DNA of 64,000 nt from Micrococcus endophyticus (GTDB taxonomy: Bacteria > Actinomycetota > Actinomycetes > Actinomycetales > Micrococcaceae), in contig NZ_JACHMW010000001.1 of the NCBI RefSeq assembly GCF_014205115.1, forward strand, positions 2,170,001 through 2,234,000. Reading direction: 5' to 3'. The position numbers were made by a program, and so were the translations under genes. The notes beneath the pieces were generated by a model. That model ran no database searches and was not told where the DNA came from. It was given only the letters and a program-made list of their open reading frames with translations. Shown here piece by piece: positions 17,708 through 25,363 of this stretch. The stretch's first letter is position 1; every line of letters starts with the position of its first letter.

Positions 17708-17713
17708 TAGAGT
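17708..17713 (+). promoter_or_regulatory. Candidate -10 element for the rpsF-ssb-rpsR-rplI transcript
   Basis: TAGAGT fits TANNNT and lies about 115 bp before the rpsF ATG, leaving a leader long enough for the structure described at 17775-17818. No clear -35. Confidence 0.4.
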
Positions 17714-17774
17714 GGATCAGGTTGTCTGTGTGCCGCCGAAGAGCGCGGAGCATCGCACGGACGACGAGCACAGA

Positions 17775-17818
17775 ACCTCCTGCCGCGGAGAGACCGCGGC
17801 CGCAAGCCCAGAGGAGGT
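17775..17818 (+). promoter_or_regulatory. rpsF leader structure that can mask the Shine-Dalgarno
   Basis: ACCTCCT (17775-17781) is fully complementary to AGGAGGT (17812-17818), the rpsF ribosome-binding site. Between them is a perfect 7-bp hairpin (17782-17788 with 17794-17800, loop AGAGA) and an unpaired stretch. The rpsF-rpsR leaders of many bacteria bind the S6:S18 complex and repress translation; this is a candidate for such control, but I did not match the published consensus base by base. Confidence 0.55.
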
Positions 17819-17826
17819 GGGTTCGC

Positions 17827-18132
17827 ATGCGTGCTTATGAGCTGATGGTGCTGATCGACCCTGAGGTCGACGAGCGCACCGTGGAGCCGACCCTCAAGAA
17901 GTACCTCGAGGTCGTCACGAACGCCGGCGGCACCGTCGACAAGGTCGACGTGTGGGGTCGCCGCAAGACCGCCTACGAGATCCAGAAGAAGTCCGAGGCC
18001 ATCTACGTGGTCGTCGACTTCCACTCGGAGCCGGCCGCCACCCAGGAGCTGGACCGTCTGCTGAACCTCAACGAGACGATCCTGCGCACCAAGATCATCC
18101 GTCCGGAGGAGCAGAAGATCACCGCTGAGTGA
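17827..18132 (+). CDS. rpsF: Ribosomal protein S6
   Basis: A protein of 101 residues that binds 16S rRNA with S18 on the 30S platform. The sequence opens [21 protein letters not shown] and contains [25 protein letters not shown] and the C-terminal [18 protein letters not shown], all diagnostic. The strong AGGAGG nine bases upstream sits in a possible masking hairpin. First gene of rpsF-ssb-rpsR-rplI, the universal actinobacterial order. In other bacteria its C-terminal glutamates are extended by RimK, and a rimK gene lies 5 kb away here. Confidence 0.98.
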   Translation: MRAYELMVLIDPEVDERTVEPTLKKYLEVVTNAGGTVDKVDVWGRRKTAYEIQKKSEAIYVVVDFHSEPAATQELDRLLNLNETILRTKIIRPEEQKITAE

Positions 18133-18265
18133 TCCTCGTACCGTGTCCGGCGGGTCTGAGAGCATCGGATCAGTCCCCGACGCCCCCACCGGAACCCCGC
18201 CGCCCGCACACCGGATCCCCTGATCCGGCGGACGGACGGAAGAACCCCCGAAGACAGGAGTGACC

Positions 18266-18871
18266 ATGGCAGGCGAGACCGTCATCACCGTGGTCGGCAA
18301 CCTCACCGCCGACCCCGAGCTGCGCTTCACCCCGAACGGCGCGGCCGTCGCGAACTTCACCGTCGCGTCCACGCCCCGCACGTTCGACCGTCAGACCAAC
18401 GAGTGGAAGGACGGCGAAGCGCTGTTCCTGCGCTGCTCGGTCTGGCGCGAGGCCGCGGAGAACGTGGCGGAGTCGCTGACCAAGGGCATGCGCGTGATCG
18501 TGCAGGGCCGCCTCAAGGCGCGCTCCTACGACGACCGGGACGGCAACCGCCGCACCAGCTGGGAGCTGGACGTGGACGAGGTCGGCCCGGCCCTGAAGTT
18601 CGCCACGGCCAAGGTCACCCGCGCCCAGCGCAGCGGTGGCGGCGGTGGCGGCGGCTTCGGCGGCGGCCAGCAGGGGGGCGGCTTCGGCGGCGCCCCGGCC
18701 GGCGGCGGCTTCGGCGGGAACAACGACGGCGGCTTCGGCGGCGCCCCTCAGGGCGGCGGCTGGGGCGGCCAGCAGCAGGGCGGCGGCCAGGCCGCACCGC
18801 AGGACCCCTGGTCCGGCGGCGGCGGTGGCGGCGGATGGGACACCCCGTCCTCCAACGAGCCCCCGTTCTGA
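18266..18871 (+). CDS. ssb: Single-stranded DNA-binding protein
   Basis: A protein of 201 residues. The OB fold occupies residues 1-115 ([20 protein letters not shown], then [20 protein letters not shown]). It is followed by a Gly/Gln-rich disordered tail with many GGGFGG units and the C-terminal tip SSNEPPF, the segment that recruits partner proteins. The tip carries one acidic residue where E. coli has DDDIPF. The ATG at 18266 is chosen because AGGAG ends five bases upstream; an in-frame GTG at 18260 would overlap it. Acts in replication, recombination and repair. Confidence 0.97.
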   Translation: MAGETVITVVGNLTADPELRFTPNGAAVANFTVASTPRTFDRQTNEWKDGEALFLRCSVWREAAENVAESLTKGMRVIVQGRLKARSYDDRDGNRRTSWELDVDEVGPALKFATAKVTRAQRSGGGGGGGFGGGQQGGGFGGAPAGGGFGGNNDGGFGGAPQGGGWGGQQQGGGQAAPQDPWSGGGGGGGWDTPSSNEPPF

Positions 18872-19087
18872 TCCTGCGCTGACCGGCCGCGGCCCCTCCC
18901 CGGGGCCGCGCCGGACACGGACCACACGGACCTCTCCGTCCGGGCGCACGTCGCCCGGAGGGCCGCCACCGCGGCCCACCCCGCGACCCGGCACCGCCGG
19001 GCCGCACCGCACACGGCCCCGTGCGCCGCACGGGACACCGCGTGATCCCATCCCGCAGAACCGTTCTGCGGGCTCCAGAGAACTCTG
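18872..19087 (+). other. ssb-rpsR spacer with GC-rich hairpins
   Basis: No gene. A GC-rich inverted repeat shortly after the ssb stop (GCGGCCCC...GGGGCCGC) could end part of the transcripts. Just before rpsR are two back-to-back hairpins: a perfect 9-bp stem CCCGCAGAA / TTCTGCGGG (19052-19072, 3-base loop) and CAGAG / CTCTG (19076-19087, 2-base loop), the second abutting the AAGGAG of rpsR. They may tune rpsR translation or mRNA processing. Confidence 0.6.
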
Positions 19088-19100
19088 AAGGAGCACCACG

Positions 19101-19340
19101 ATGGCGAAGGCTGAACTCCGCAAGCCCAAACCGAAGTCCAACCCGCTCAAGGCCGCCAAGATCACCGAGATCGACTACAAGGACGTGGCCCTGCTGCGCA
19201 AGTTCATCTCCGACCGCGGGAAGATCCGCGCCCGTCGCGTGACCGGCGTGACCGTCCAGGAGCAGCGCAAGATCGCCCAGGCCGTCAAGAACGCGCGCGA
19301 GGTGGCCCTGCTGCCGTACGCCGGCGCCGGCCGCGGCTGA
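19101..19340 (+). CDS. rpsR: Ribosomal protein S18 (cysteine-free form)
   Basis: A 30S subunit protein of 79 residues that binds next to S6. Family blocks: [20 protein letters not shown] and [29 protein letters not shown]. There is no cysteine, so it belongs to the zinc-independent (C-minus) class of S18, which in some actinobacteria coexists with a zinc-binding copy elsewhere. GAAGGAG lies eight bases before the ATG. Third gene of the rpsF operon. Confidence 0.97.
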   Translation: MAKAELRKPKPKSNPLKAAKITEIDYKDVALLRKFISDRGKIRARRVTGVTVQEQRKIAQAVKNAREVALLPYAGAGRG

Positions 19341-19368
19341 TCGAGCGAGCGAAGGAAGGAACACCCAG

Positions 19369-19830
19369 ATGGCAAAGCTCATCCTGACCCAGGAAGTGAC
19401 CGGTCTCGGCACCTCCGGTGACGTGGTCGAGGTCAAGAACGGGTACGCCCGCAACTACCTGCTCCCGCGCGGTTTCGCCACCGTGTGGACCAAGGGCGGG
19501 GAGAAGCAGGTCGAGTCCCTGCAGAAGGCCCGCGCGGCCCGCGCCGTGGCGAACCTGGAGGACGCTCAGGCCCAGGCCGAGAAGCTCCAGTCCGCCACCG
19601 TGAAGCTCGAGCGCACCGCCGGTGCGGAGGGTCGCCTCTTCGGCGCCGTCCAGGCCGCCGACGTCGCCGAGGCGATCGAGGCCGCCGGCCTCGGCTCCGT
19701 GGACAAGCGCGCGGTGACCCTGCCGGCGCACATCAAGTCCGTGGGCAACCACCAGGCGCAGGTGCGCCTGCACGAGGACGTCGTGGCCGTCGTCGACCTG
19801 CAGGTCGTCGCCGCCAAGGCCAAGAAGTGA
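19369..19830 (+). CDS. rplI: Ribosomal protein L9
   Basis: A 50S protein of 153 residues. The N-terminal domain [35 protein letters not shown] is diagnostic; a connecting helix and the C-terminal domain ([18 protein letters not shown]-like [17 protein letters not shown]) follow. Last gene of the ribosomal-protein/ssb operon, closed by a strong hairpin terminator 38 bp downstream. In most actinobacteria dnaB comes next; here it is 15 kb away. Confidence 0.98.
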   Translation: MAKLILTQEVTGLGTSGDVVEVKNGYARNYLLPRGFATVWTKGGEKQVESLQKARAARAVANLEDAQAQAEKLQSATVKLERTAGAEGRLFGAVQAADVAEAIEAAGLGSVDKRAVTLPAHIKSVGNHQAQVRLHEDVVAVVDLQVVAAKAKK

Positions 19831-19867
19831 TCATCCTCTTCTGAGCCCGTCGCGCACGCGACGCACC

Positions 19868-19908
19868 CGAGGCCCCGGTCCGCTCTTCACGAGCGGGCCG
19901 GGGCCTCG
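19868..19908 (+). terminator. Terminator of the rpsF-ssb-rpsR-rplI operon
   Basis: An 18-bp stem (one G-T pair), 19868-19885 with 19891-19908, loop TTCAC. The right arm is part of a direct repeat that recurs after the MFS gene. Confidence 0.85.
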
Positions 19909-19916
19909 TGGCGTGG
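19896..19916 (+). repeat. Direct repeat framing the MFS gene, copy 1
   Basis: 21 identical bases (GGCCGGGGCCTCGTGGCGTGG is the unit, read as 20 plus 1) occur here and at 21160-21180. Similarity extends about six more bases to the left with a one-base gap. Confidence 0.85.
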
Positions 19917-19922
19917 GGGAAC

Positions 19923-21155
19923 ATGGAGGCCATGCCCTCCGCCCCACCGCCCTCCGACCCCGCCGGCTCGACGGCGGCCCCGCGCCCGCCGCTGTGGACG
20001 CGCCCGTTCATCCTCGTCAGCGCCACCTACCTGTTCGTGGCGATGATCTTCTACACGCTCATGACCGCGATGGCGCTCTACGCCGTCACGTCCTTCGGCG
20101 CGTCGGACGCGGAGGCCGGCGTCGTGGTGGGGGCGTTCGTGCTGGGCGCGGTCCTCACCCGCATGACGACGACGCCCGCCACCTTCGCGTGGGGGCGGCG
20201 GCGGGTCCTGCTCGTCGCCTTGGCCTGCTACGTCCTCACGACGGCGGCGTACCTCTGGGCGGACTCCCTGGCCGCACTGACCGCGGTACGCCTGCTCAAC
20301 GGCATGTGCTTCGGCGCGGCCGGCACCGTGCTGGCCACGGCCGTGCAGCGGATCGTCCCGCCCGTGCGCCGCTCCGAGGGCACCGGCTGGTTCTCCACGT
20401 CCATGACGCTCGCGGGCGCCGTCGGGCCGATGGTGGCCCTGCAGCTGAGCACCACCCTCGGCTACGACGCCCTGTTCCGGGCGTGCATCGGCTTCACGGG
20501 CATGGCCCTGCTGATCGCCCTGTTCCTGCGCGTGCCCGAGCCACCGCGGACGGGCCGGTTCCGGCTGCACCGGGCGGACGTGTTCTCCGCGGAGGTGGCA
20601 CCGGCGGCGGGCGTGGCCCTGGCCTCCGGGTTCATGTACGGCGGCATCCTCGCGTTCATGGCCACGTTCGCGCAGCAGCAGGGCTACCCGGCGATGGTGC
20701 CGAGCCTGTTCTTCCTGCTCTTCGCCGCGGGCACCCTCGTGGGCCGCGCCGTCCTGGGCGTGCTGCACGACCGGCACGGGGACAACGCCGTCGTCTACCC
20801 GATCCTCGCGGGCATGGCCGTCTCCTACGCGGTGCTGGCGCTGTGGCGGGAGCCGGCGGGCATGCTCGTGGCCGGCGCCCTGCTGGGGCTGACCTACCGG
20901 CCCGTGGTGAGCGTGTTCCAGACCATCGCGATCAAGGTGGTCCGGCCCACCGAGATCGGCGTCGCCACGGGCACGTTCTTCCTGCTCCTGGACCTCGGCA
21001 CCGGCCTCGGCCCCATGGTGCTCGGCGCGGTGGCGGCCGCCGTCGGGATCCCGGTGATGTACCTGCTCTCCGGCGGCGTCGGGGTGGCGTTGATGCTCTA
21101 CTACCGGCTCGTGCACGGCGGCCGGGCCATCGCCCGGCGCCCGTCCCCGGCCTGA
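19923..21155 (+). CDS. Major facilitator superfamily transporter
   Basis: About 410 residues with twelve predicted membrane helices. The first follows a short Pro-rich tail (FILVSATYLFVAMIFYTLMT). The loop RLLNGMCFGAAGTVLATAVQRIVPPVRRSEGTGWFS between helices 4 and 5 and GRAVLGVLHDRHG in the middle loop are typical of MFS drug/metabolite exporters. Substrate unknown. ATG at 19923 or 19932 could be used; neither has a good ribosome site, and upstream GTG codons lie in the rplI terminator. The gene sits between two copies of a direct repeat, which suggests it was inserted behind the rplI operon. Confidence 0.88.
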   Translation: MEAMPSAPPPSDPAGSTAAPRPPLWTRPFILVSATYLFVAMIFYTLMTAMALYAVTSFGASDAEAGVVVGAFVLGAVLTRMTTTPATFAWGRRRVLLVALACYVLTTAAYLWADSLAALTAVRLLNGMCFGAAGTVLATAVQRIVPPVRRSEGTGWFSTSMTLAGAVGPMVALQLSTTLGYDALFRACIGFTGMALLIALFLRVPEPPRTGRFRLHRADVFSAEVAPAAGVALASGFMYGGILAFMATFAQQQGYPAMVPSLFFLLFAAGTLVGRAVLGVLHDRHGDNAVVYPILAGMAVSYAVLALWREPAGMLVAGALLGLTYRPVVSVFQTIAIKVVRPTEIGVATGTFFLLLDLGTGLGPMVLGAVAAAVGIPVMYLLSGGVGVALMLYYRLVHGGRAIARRPSPA

Positions 21156-21167
21156 GCGGGGCCGGGG
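21145..21167 (+). terminator. Hairpin over the MFS stop codon
   Basis: CCCCGGCC (21145-21152) pairs with GGCCGGGG (21160-21167) around a 7-base loop that contains the TGA. It separates the convergent MFS and AstE-like genes. Confidence 0.6.
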
Positions 21168-21180
21168 CCTCGTGGCGTGG
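21160..21180 (+). repeat. Direct repeat framing the MFS gene, copy 2
   Basis: Same 21 bases as 19896-19916; the copies start 1264 bp apart, with the MFS gene between them. Confidence 0.85.
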
Positions 21181-21186
21181 TGGTGC

Positions 21187-22302
21187 TCATGCGTCCCATC
21201 CTCCGATATGCACGAGGGCGTCGCCGCGGTGCACCAGGGGTGCCTCGGTGCGGCCGATGACCACGCCGGTCAGCTCGGCCTTCACGTGCGCGAGGCGGCG
21301 GCCGAACGAGTTGTAGAGCGCGCCGATGCGGTCCCCGGCGCTCACGCGTTCGCCGAGCGCGACGTGCAGGTGCACGAGGCCGTCCGCGCGGGCGCGCACC
21401 CACGTGGACTGCCACACCAGGTAGGGGGCGTCCTGCTCGCCGTCGACGACGTCGGGGTGGACGGCGGCGGTGTCCTCGCCGGTGGCGTCGGTCGCCTCGG
21501 GCACGTCCGTGGTCCGCTCCTCGGGGACCTCGCCGGGCAGCGGTCCGGGGGCGTCGACGACGGTGTCCGGCCCGGGCTCGGTGAGCCCGACGTCCGCGGG
21601 GTCCACCATGTCCAGGGCGGCGAGCACGCGCAGGACCCCGTCCACGCCGGGGGCGATCGCGTACTCGTCGAACCGCCAGGCCTCGCCGGCCTCGTAGAGG
21701 AGAACGCGCGCGCCAGTCTCGCGGGCCGCGGCGCGCAGGGAGCCGTCCCGCAGGCGGGCGTGGAAGAGCACGGGGGCGCCGAACGCCTCGGCGAGCGCGC
21801 GGGTTTGGGGGTCCTCCAGGTCGCACCGGATCTGCGGCAGGTTGGAGCGGCGGTCCGCGCCGGTGTGCAGGTCGATGCCCACCGTGCAGCGGCCGATCAC
21901 CTCGGTCATCATCAGGTGCGCGATGCGCGAGGCGAGCGAGCCCCGGGCGGAGCCGGGGAAGGAGCGGTTCAGGTCGCGGCGGTCCGGCAGATAGCGGTCC
22001 CCGGCCATCACGCCGAGCACGTTGACGATGGGCACGGCCAGCAGGGTGCCGCGCAGGTGCTTGGGCTGCAGGCGCTCCAGGACGCGGCGGACGATCTCGA
22101 TGCCGGCCACCTCGTTCCCGTGGATCGCGGCGGAGACCCACACGGTGGGCCCGTCCTGGCGGCCGTGCAGCACGTGCACGGGCAGGGTGACGTCCGCGCC
22201 GGTGACGAGCTGGGAGATCGGCAGGGACAGCTCGTGGCGGCGGCCGGCCAGGATCTCGACCCCGCCGAACGCGAAGGGGGCGCGGGCGGGGCGACGGCTC
22301 AC
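21187..22302 (-). CDS. Succinylglutamate desuccinylase / aspartoacylase family metallohydrolase
   Basis: A protein of 371 residues of the AstE/AspA zinc carboxypeptidase-like family. VWVSAAIHGNEVAGIEI holds the metal-binding H-x-x-E, RDLNRSFPGS follows, and GIDLHTGADRRSNLPQIR carries the third ligand. The C-terminal 90 residues are an acidic linker and a beta-rich end domain. Its GTG start overlaps the stop of the upstream zinc-protease gene by 4 bp (GTGA), so they are co-translated. Both belong with the divergent rimK: in several bacteria RimK, RimB (zinc protease) and an AstE-like protein occur together and handle gamma-glutamyl additions. The actual substrate is inferred, not shown. Confidence 0.88.
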   Translation of the reverse strand: MSRRPARAPFAFGGVEILAGRRHELSLPISQLVTGADVTLPVHVLHGRQDGPTVWVSAAIHGNEVAGIEIVRRVLERLQPKHLRGTLLAVPIVNVLGVMAGDRYLPDRRDLNRSFPGSARGSLASRIAHLMMTEVIGRCTVGIDLHTGADRRSNLPQIRCDLEDPQTRALAEAFGAPVLFHARLRDGSLRAAARETGARVLLYEAGEAWRFDEYAIAPGVDGVLRVLAALDMVDPADVGLTEPGPDTVVDAPGPLPGEVPEERTTDVPEATDATGEDTAAVHPDVVDGEQDAPYLVWQSTWVRARADGLVHLHVALGERVSAGDRIGALYNSFGRRLAHVKAELTGVVIGRTEAPLVHRGDALVHIGGWDA

Positions 22303-22829
22303 GCGCGTCCCCTGTTCCGGCGCCGCACGCCGCGCGGCGGCTGCCCGCCCACGTACGAGGCGGCGGGGTCCACGAGGAGGCCGCCGGCGGCCAGCGCGGT
22401 GCGCCCCACGAGCATGCGGAAGCCCATCTCGTCCCGGTGGGTCAGGGTCACCTCCGCCTCGATCGTGCGGCCGGCCAGGGTCAGCGGCATCACGACGACG
22501 ACGCGCTGCTGCGCCTTGCCGTTCGAGGAGCGGACCGTGCGCAGGTCGGCCACCGGCAGCTCGGCCGTCCGCGCGTCCGCGGCCGAGGTCTGCCACGGGT
22601 GCACCTCGAACCGCACCCACGCGGCGCCGTCGCGGGTGAACCGCTCGATGCCGAAGGCGTGGAGCGCTGAGGTGCGGGCGCCGGTGTCGATCTTGGCCTT
22701 GAGCCAGGGGGTGTGGGCGGCGGGCAGGCCGACCCATTCGCGCCAGCCCACCAGCCCCGGGCGGGCGGCGCCGTCGTCGATGGGGGGCATGCCGTCGGGG
22801 GCCGGGGCCGTGTGCTTAGATTCAGACAC
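22299..22829 (-). CDS. RimK-associated putative ATP-dependent zinc protease (RimB-like)
   Basis: A protein of 176 residues with the pepsin-like family signature WREWVGLP...KAKIDTGARTSALHA (Asp-Thr-Gly), VRFEV, and a second block LTHRDEMGFRMLVGRTAL. The family (Pfam Zn_protease) is almost always next to RimK-type ligases and is thought to trim glutamate tails. Start: GTG 22829, with GGGAGG nine bases upstream; an ATG three codons earlier is too near that site. Only 27 bp separate this start from the divergent rimK start. Confidence 0.85.
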   Translation of the reverse strand: MSESKHTAPAPDGMPPIDDGAARPGLVGWREWVGLPAAHTPWLKAKIDTGARTSALHAFGIERFTRDGAAWVRFEVHPWQTSAADARTAELPVADLRTVRSSNGKAQQRVVVVMPLTLAGRTIEAEVTLTHRDEMGFRMLVGRTALAAGGLLVDPAASYVGGQPPRGVRRRNRGRA

Positions 22830-22856
22830 GCCCCTCATCCTCCCAGGAAAGCGGTC

Positions 22857-24092
22857 ATGAAGCTCGCCATCCTCTCCCGTTCCCTGCGCGCCTACTCGAC
22901 GCAGCGACTCAAGACCGCCGCGCTCGAGCGCGGCCACCAGGTGAAGGTCCTGGACACCCTGCGCTTCGGCATCGACCTCAGCTCGGACGAGCCCGATCTG
23001 ATGTTCCGCGGCCGCCCCCTCTCCGGCTACGACGCGATCCTGCCGCGCATCGGCAACTCGGTGACCTACTTCGGCACCGCCGTGGTGCGCCAGTTCGAGC
23101 AGATGGATGTCTACACGCCCAACACGGCCGCCGGGATCATGAACTCGCGGGACAAGCTGCGGGCCACGCAGATCCTCTCCCGCCACGAGATCGACATGCC
23201 CGCCACCGTGTTCGTGCGCAACCGCGGCGAGGTGTCCACGGCGATCGACATGGTGGGCGGGGCGCCCGTGGTGATCAAGCTGCTCGAGGGCACCCAGGGC
23301 ATCGGTGTGATCCTGGCGCCGACCAAGAAGGTGGCCGAGGCGATCATCGAGACGCTGCACGGCACCAACCAGCAGGTGCTCATCCAGCGGTTCGTGGAGG
23401 AGTCCAAGGGCAAGGACATCCGCGCGCTCGTGGTGGGGGACCGCGTGGTGGCCGCGATGCGCCGCCGGGCCCAGGGGGACGAGTTCCGCTCCAACGTGCA
23501 CCGCGGCGGCACCGTGGAGCGCGTCGAGCTCTCGCCCGAGTACGCGGAGACCGCCGTGCGGGCGGCCCACATCATGGGTCTGCGCGTGGCGGGCGTGGAC
23601 ATGCTCGAAGGTGAGCACGGCCCGCTGGTCATGGAGGTGAACTCCTCGCCGGGGCTGCAGGGGATCGAGGCCGCCACGGACCTGGACGTGGCCGGCGCGA
23701 TCATCGACTACGTGGCGGATCAGGCCGGCTTCCCGGACATCGACGTGCGCCAGCGCCTGGCCGTGTCCACCGGGTACGGGGTCGGTGAGATCACCGTGCA
23801 CGCCGGCTCCGGGTGGGTGGGCCAGTCCATCGAGGACTCCGGGCTGCTCGCGAAGGACCTGCAGGTGCTCACCCTGCACCGCGGCACCTCCGTGTTCCCC
23901 AACCCCGCGGACACCAAGGCGCTCGAGGAGGGCGACCGGCTGCTCTGCTTCGGCAAGACCGAGAACATGCGCGCCCTCATCCCCGCCCGCGCCCGCCGCC
24001 CCAAGCGCGTGCGGAAGCTGCCGGCCACCCCGATCCTCGCGTCCGTCGCCGAGGAGGCACCGGCGCCCGAGGCGCCCGCCGACGACGCCTGA
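22857..24092 (+). CDS. rimK: RimK-family ATP-grasp glutamate ligase with C-terminal RCK/TrkA-C domain
   Basis: A protein of 411 residues. Residues 1-300 are a RimK ATP-grasp ligase: MKLAILSRSLRAYSTQRLKTAA, NSRDKLRATQILSRHEIDMPAT, the ATP-binding APVVIKLLEGTQGIGV, GKDIRALVVGDRVVAAMRR and the metal-binding VMEVNSSPGLQGIE. About 310-390 resembles a TrkA-C domain (VSTGYGVGEITVHAGSGWVG, then LEEGDRLLCFGKTENM), usually a ligand sensor of potassium systems. In E. coli and Pseudomonas, RimK adds glutamates to the C terminus of S6; rpsF is 5 kb upstream here. AGGAAAG precedes the ATG. It converges on an acyl-CoA dehydrogenase gene. Confidence 0.92.
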   Translation: MKLAILSRSLRAYSTQRLKTAALERGHQVKVLDTLRFGIDLSSDEPDLMFRGRPLSGYDAILPRIGNSVTYFGTAVVRQFEQMDVYTPNTAAGIMNSRDKLRATQILSRHEIDMPATVFVRNRGEVSTAIDMVGGAPVVIKLLEGTQGIGVILAPTKKVAEAIIETLHGTNQQVLIQRFVEESKGKDIRALVVGDRVVAAMRRRAQGDEFRSNVHRGGTVERVELSPEYAETAVRAAHIMGLRVAGVDMLEGEHGPLVMEVNSSPGLQGIEAATDLDVAGAIIDYVADQAGFPDIDVRQRLAVSTGYGVGEITVHAGSGWVGQSIEDSGLLAKDLQVLTLHRGTSVFPNPADTKALEEGDRLLCFGKTENMRALIPARARRPKRVRKLPATPILASVAEEAPAPEAPADDA

Positions 24093-24111
24093 GCCCGGGC
24101 GCGGGGCTCAG
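24089..24111. terminator. Hairpin containing both stop codons of convergent genes
   Basis: CTGAGCCC (24089-24096) pairs with GGGCTCAG (24104-24111), loop of 7. The stem includes the TGA of rimK and the TGA of the acyl-CoA dehydrogenase on the other strand, so one hairpin can serve both directions. Confidence 0.6.
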
Positions 24112-25334
24112 CGGGCCGGGGCGAACGCGCCGATGCCCGTGAGGTGCCGGCCGAGCGTGAGCTGGTGGACCTCGTCCGTGCCCTCGTAGGTCCGCACGGA
24201 CTCGAGGTTGTTCGCGTGGCGCAGCGGCGAGTGCTCCAGGGTGATGCCGTTGCCGCCGAGCATCTCGCGGGCGTCCCGGGCGATCCCGATGGCCATGCGG
24301 CAGTTGTCCAGCTTGCCGGCGGAGATCATCGCGGGGGTGAGCGGGCCGGCGTCCTTGGCGCGGCCGATCTGGTGCGCCAGCAGGTAGCCCTTGCCGATGG
24401 CCACGGCCATGTCCGCGAGCTTGGCCTGCGTCAGCTGGTGGGAGGCCAGCGGCACCCCGAACTGCTGCCGCTGCATCGCGTAGTCGAGGACGGCGTCGAA
24501 GGAGTCGCGGGCGGCGCCCATCGCGCCCCAGATGATCCCGTAGCGGGCCTCGTTGAGGCATTGGAAGGGGCCCTTGAGCCCGACGGCGGAGTCGGCCGGG
24601 AGGATCGCGTCCGCAGGCAGGCGGACGTCCTCCAGGTGCAGCTCCGTCTGGATCGAGGCGCGCATGGAGAGCTTGCCCGTGATGGCCTCGGCGGTGAAGC
24701 CGGGGGTGTCCGTGGGCACCACGAAGCCGCGGACCCCGCGGCCGTCCCCGATCTCCCCGGTCTGGGCCCAGACGATCGCGACGTCGGCGATGGTCCCCAG
24801 CCCGATCCACCGCTTGGTCCCGTTGAGGACCCAGTCCCCGCCGGCCTCCTGGCGGGCCGTGGTGGTCATGGACGCCGGATCGGAGCCGGCGCCGGGCTCG
24901 GTGAGGCCGAAGCAGCCCACCGCCTCGCCCGCCGTCATCCGCGGCAGCCAGTGCTCCTTCTGCTCCTCGGAGCCGTGCTTGTGGATCGCGCCCATGGCCA
25001 GGGAGCCCTGGACGGAGACGAAGGTGCGCAGGCCGGAGTCGCCGGCCTCGAGCTCCTGCGCGGCCAGCCCGTACTCCACCGCGGAGCGGCCGGGGCAGCC
25101 GTAGCCGGTGTAGGGCATGCCCAGGACGCCGAGCCGGCCCATCTCCGGGACGATCTCCCGCGGGAAGACCGCGTCCTCGTACCAGGAGGCGATGTGCGGG
25201 CGGATGTGCTCGTCCACGAAGGCGCGGACGGCCAGCGCGGTGGCCTTCTCCTGCTCGGAGAACAGGGCGTCCAGGCCGACGACGTCGACGCGGCCGAGGA
25301 AGGAGTCGGACTCGGCGTGGAAGGGGGTGCTCAT
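24108..25334 (-). CDS. Acyl-CoA dehydrogenase, glutaryl-CoA dehydrogenase-like (1)
   Basis: A flavin enzyme of 408 residues. It has GCFGLTEPGAGSDP, KRWIGLGTIADVAIVWAQT, RYGIIWGAMGAARDSFD with QRQQFGVPLASHQLTQAKLADM, and the C-terminal RTYEGTDEVHQLTLGRHLTGIGAF holding the catalytic Glu (TYEGT). The last part and NEARYGIxWG match glutaryl-CoA dehydrogenases better than straight-chain enzymes. Expected product: crotonyl-CoA by oxidation and decarboxylation, if glutaryl-CoA is the substrate. GAGAGG precedes the ATG. Last gene of a four-gene minus-strand arm (CoA-transferase, thioesterase, dehydrogenase 2, dehydrogenase 1). Confidence 0.88.
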   Translation of the reverse strand: MSTPFHAESDSFLGRVDVVGLDALFSEQEKATALAVRAFVDEHIRPHIASWYEDAVFPREIVPEMGRLGVLGMPYTGYGCPGRSAVEYGLAAQELEAGDSGLRTFVSVQGSLAMGAIHKHGSEEQKEHWLPRMTAGEAVGCFGLTEPGAGSDPASMTTTARQEAGGDWVLNGTKRWIGLGTIADVAIVWAQTGEIGDGRGVRGFVVPTDTPGFTAEAITGKLSMRASIQTELHLEDVRLPADAILPADSAVGLKGPFQCLNEARYGIIWGAMGAARDSFDAVLDYAMQRQQFGVPLASHQLTQAKLADMAVAIGKGYLLAHQIGRAKDAGPLTPAMISAGKLDNCRMAIGIARDAREMLGGNGITLEHSPLRHANNLESVRTYEGTDEVHQLTLGRHLTGIGAFAPAR

Positions 25335-25363
25335 GATCGGTGTCCTCTCGGGGGGTGGGTCGG

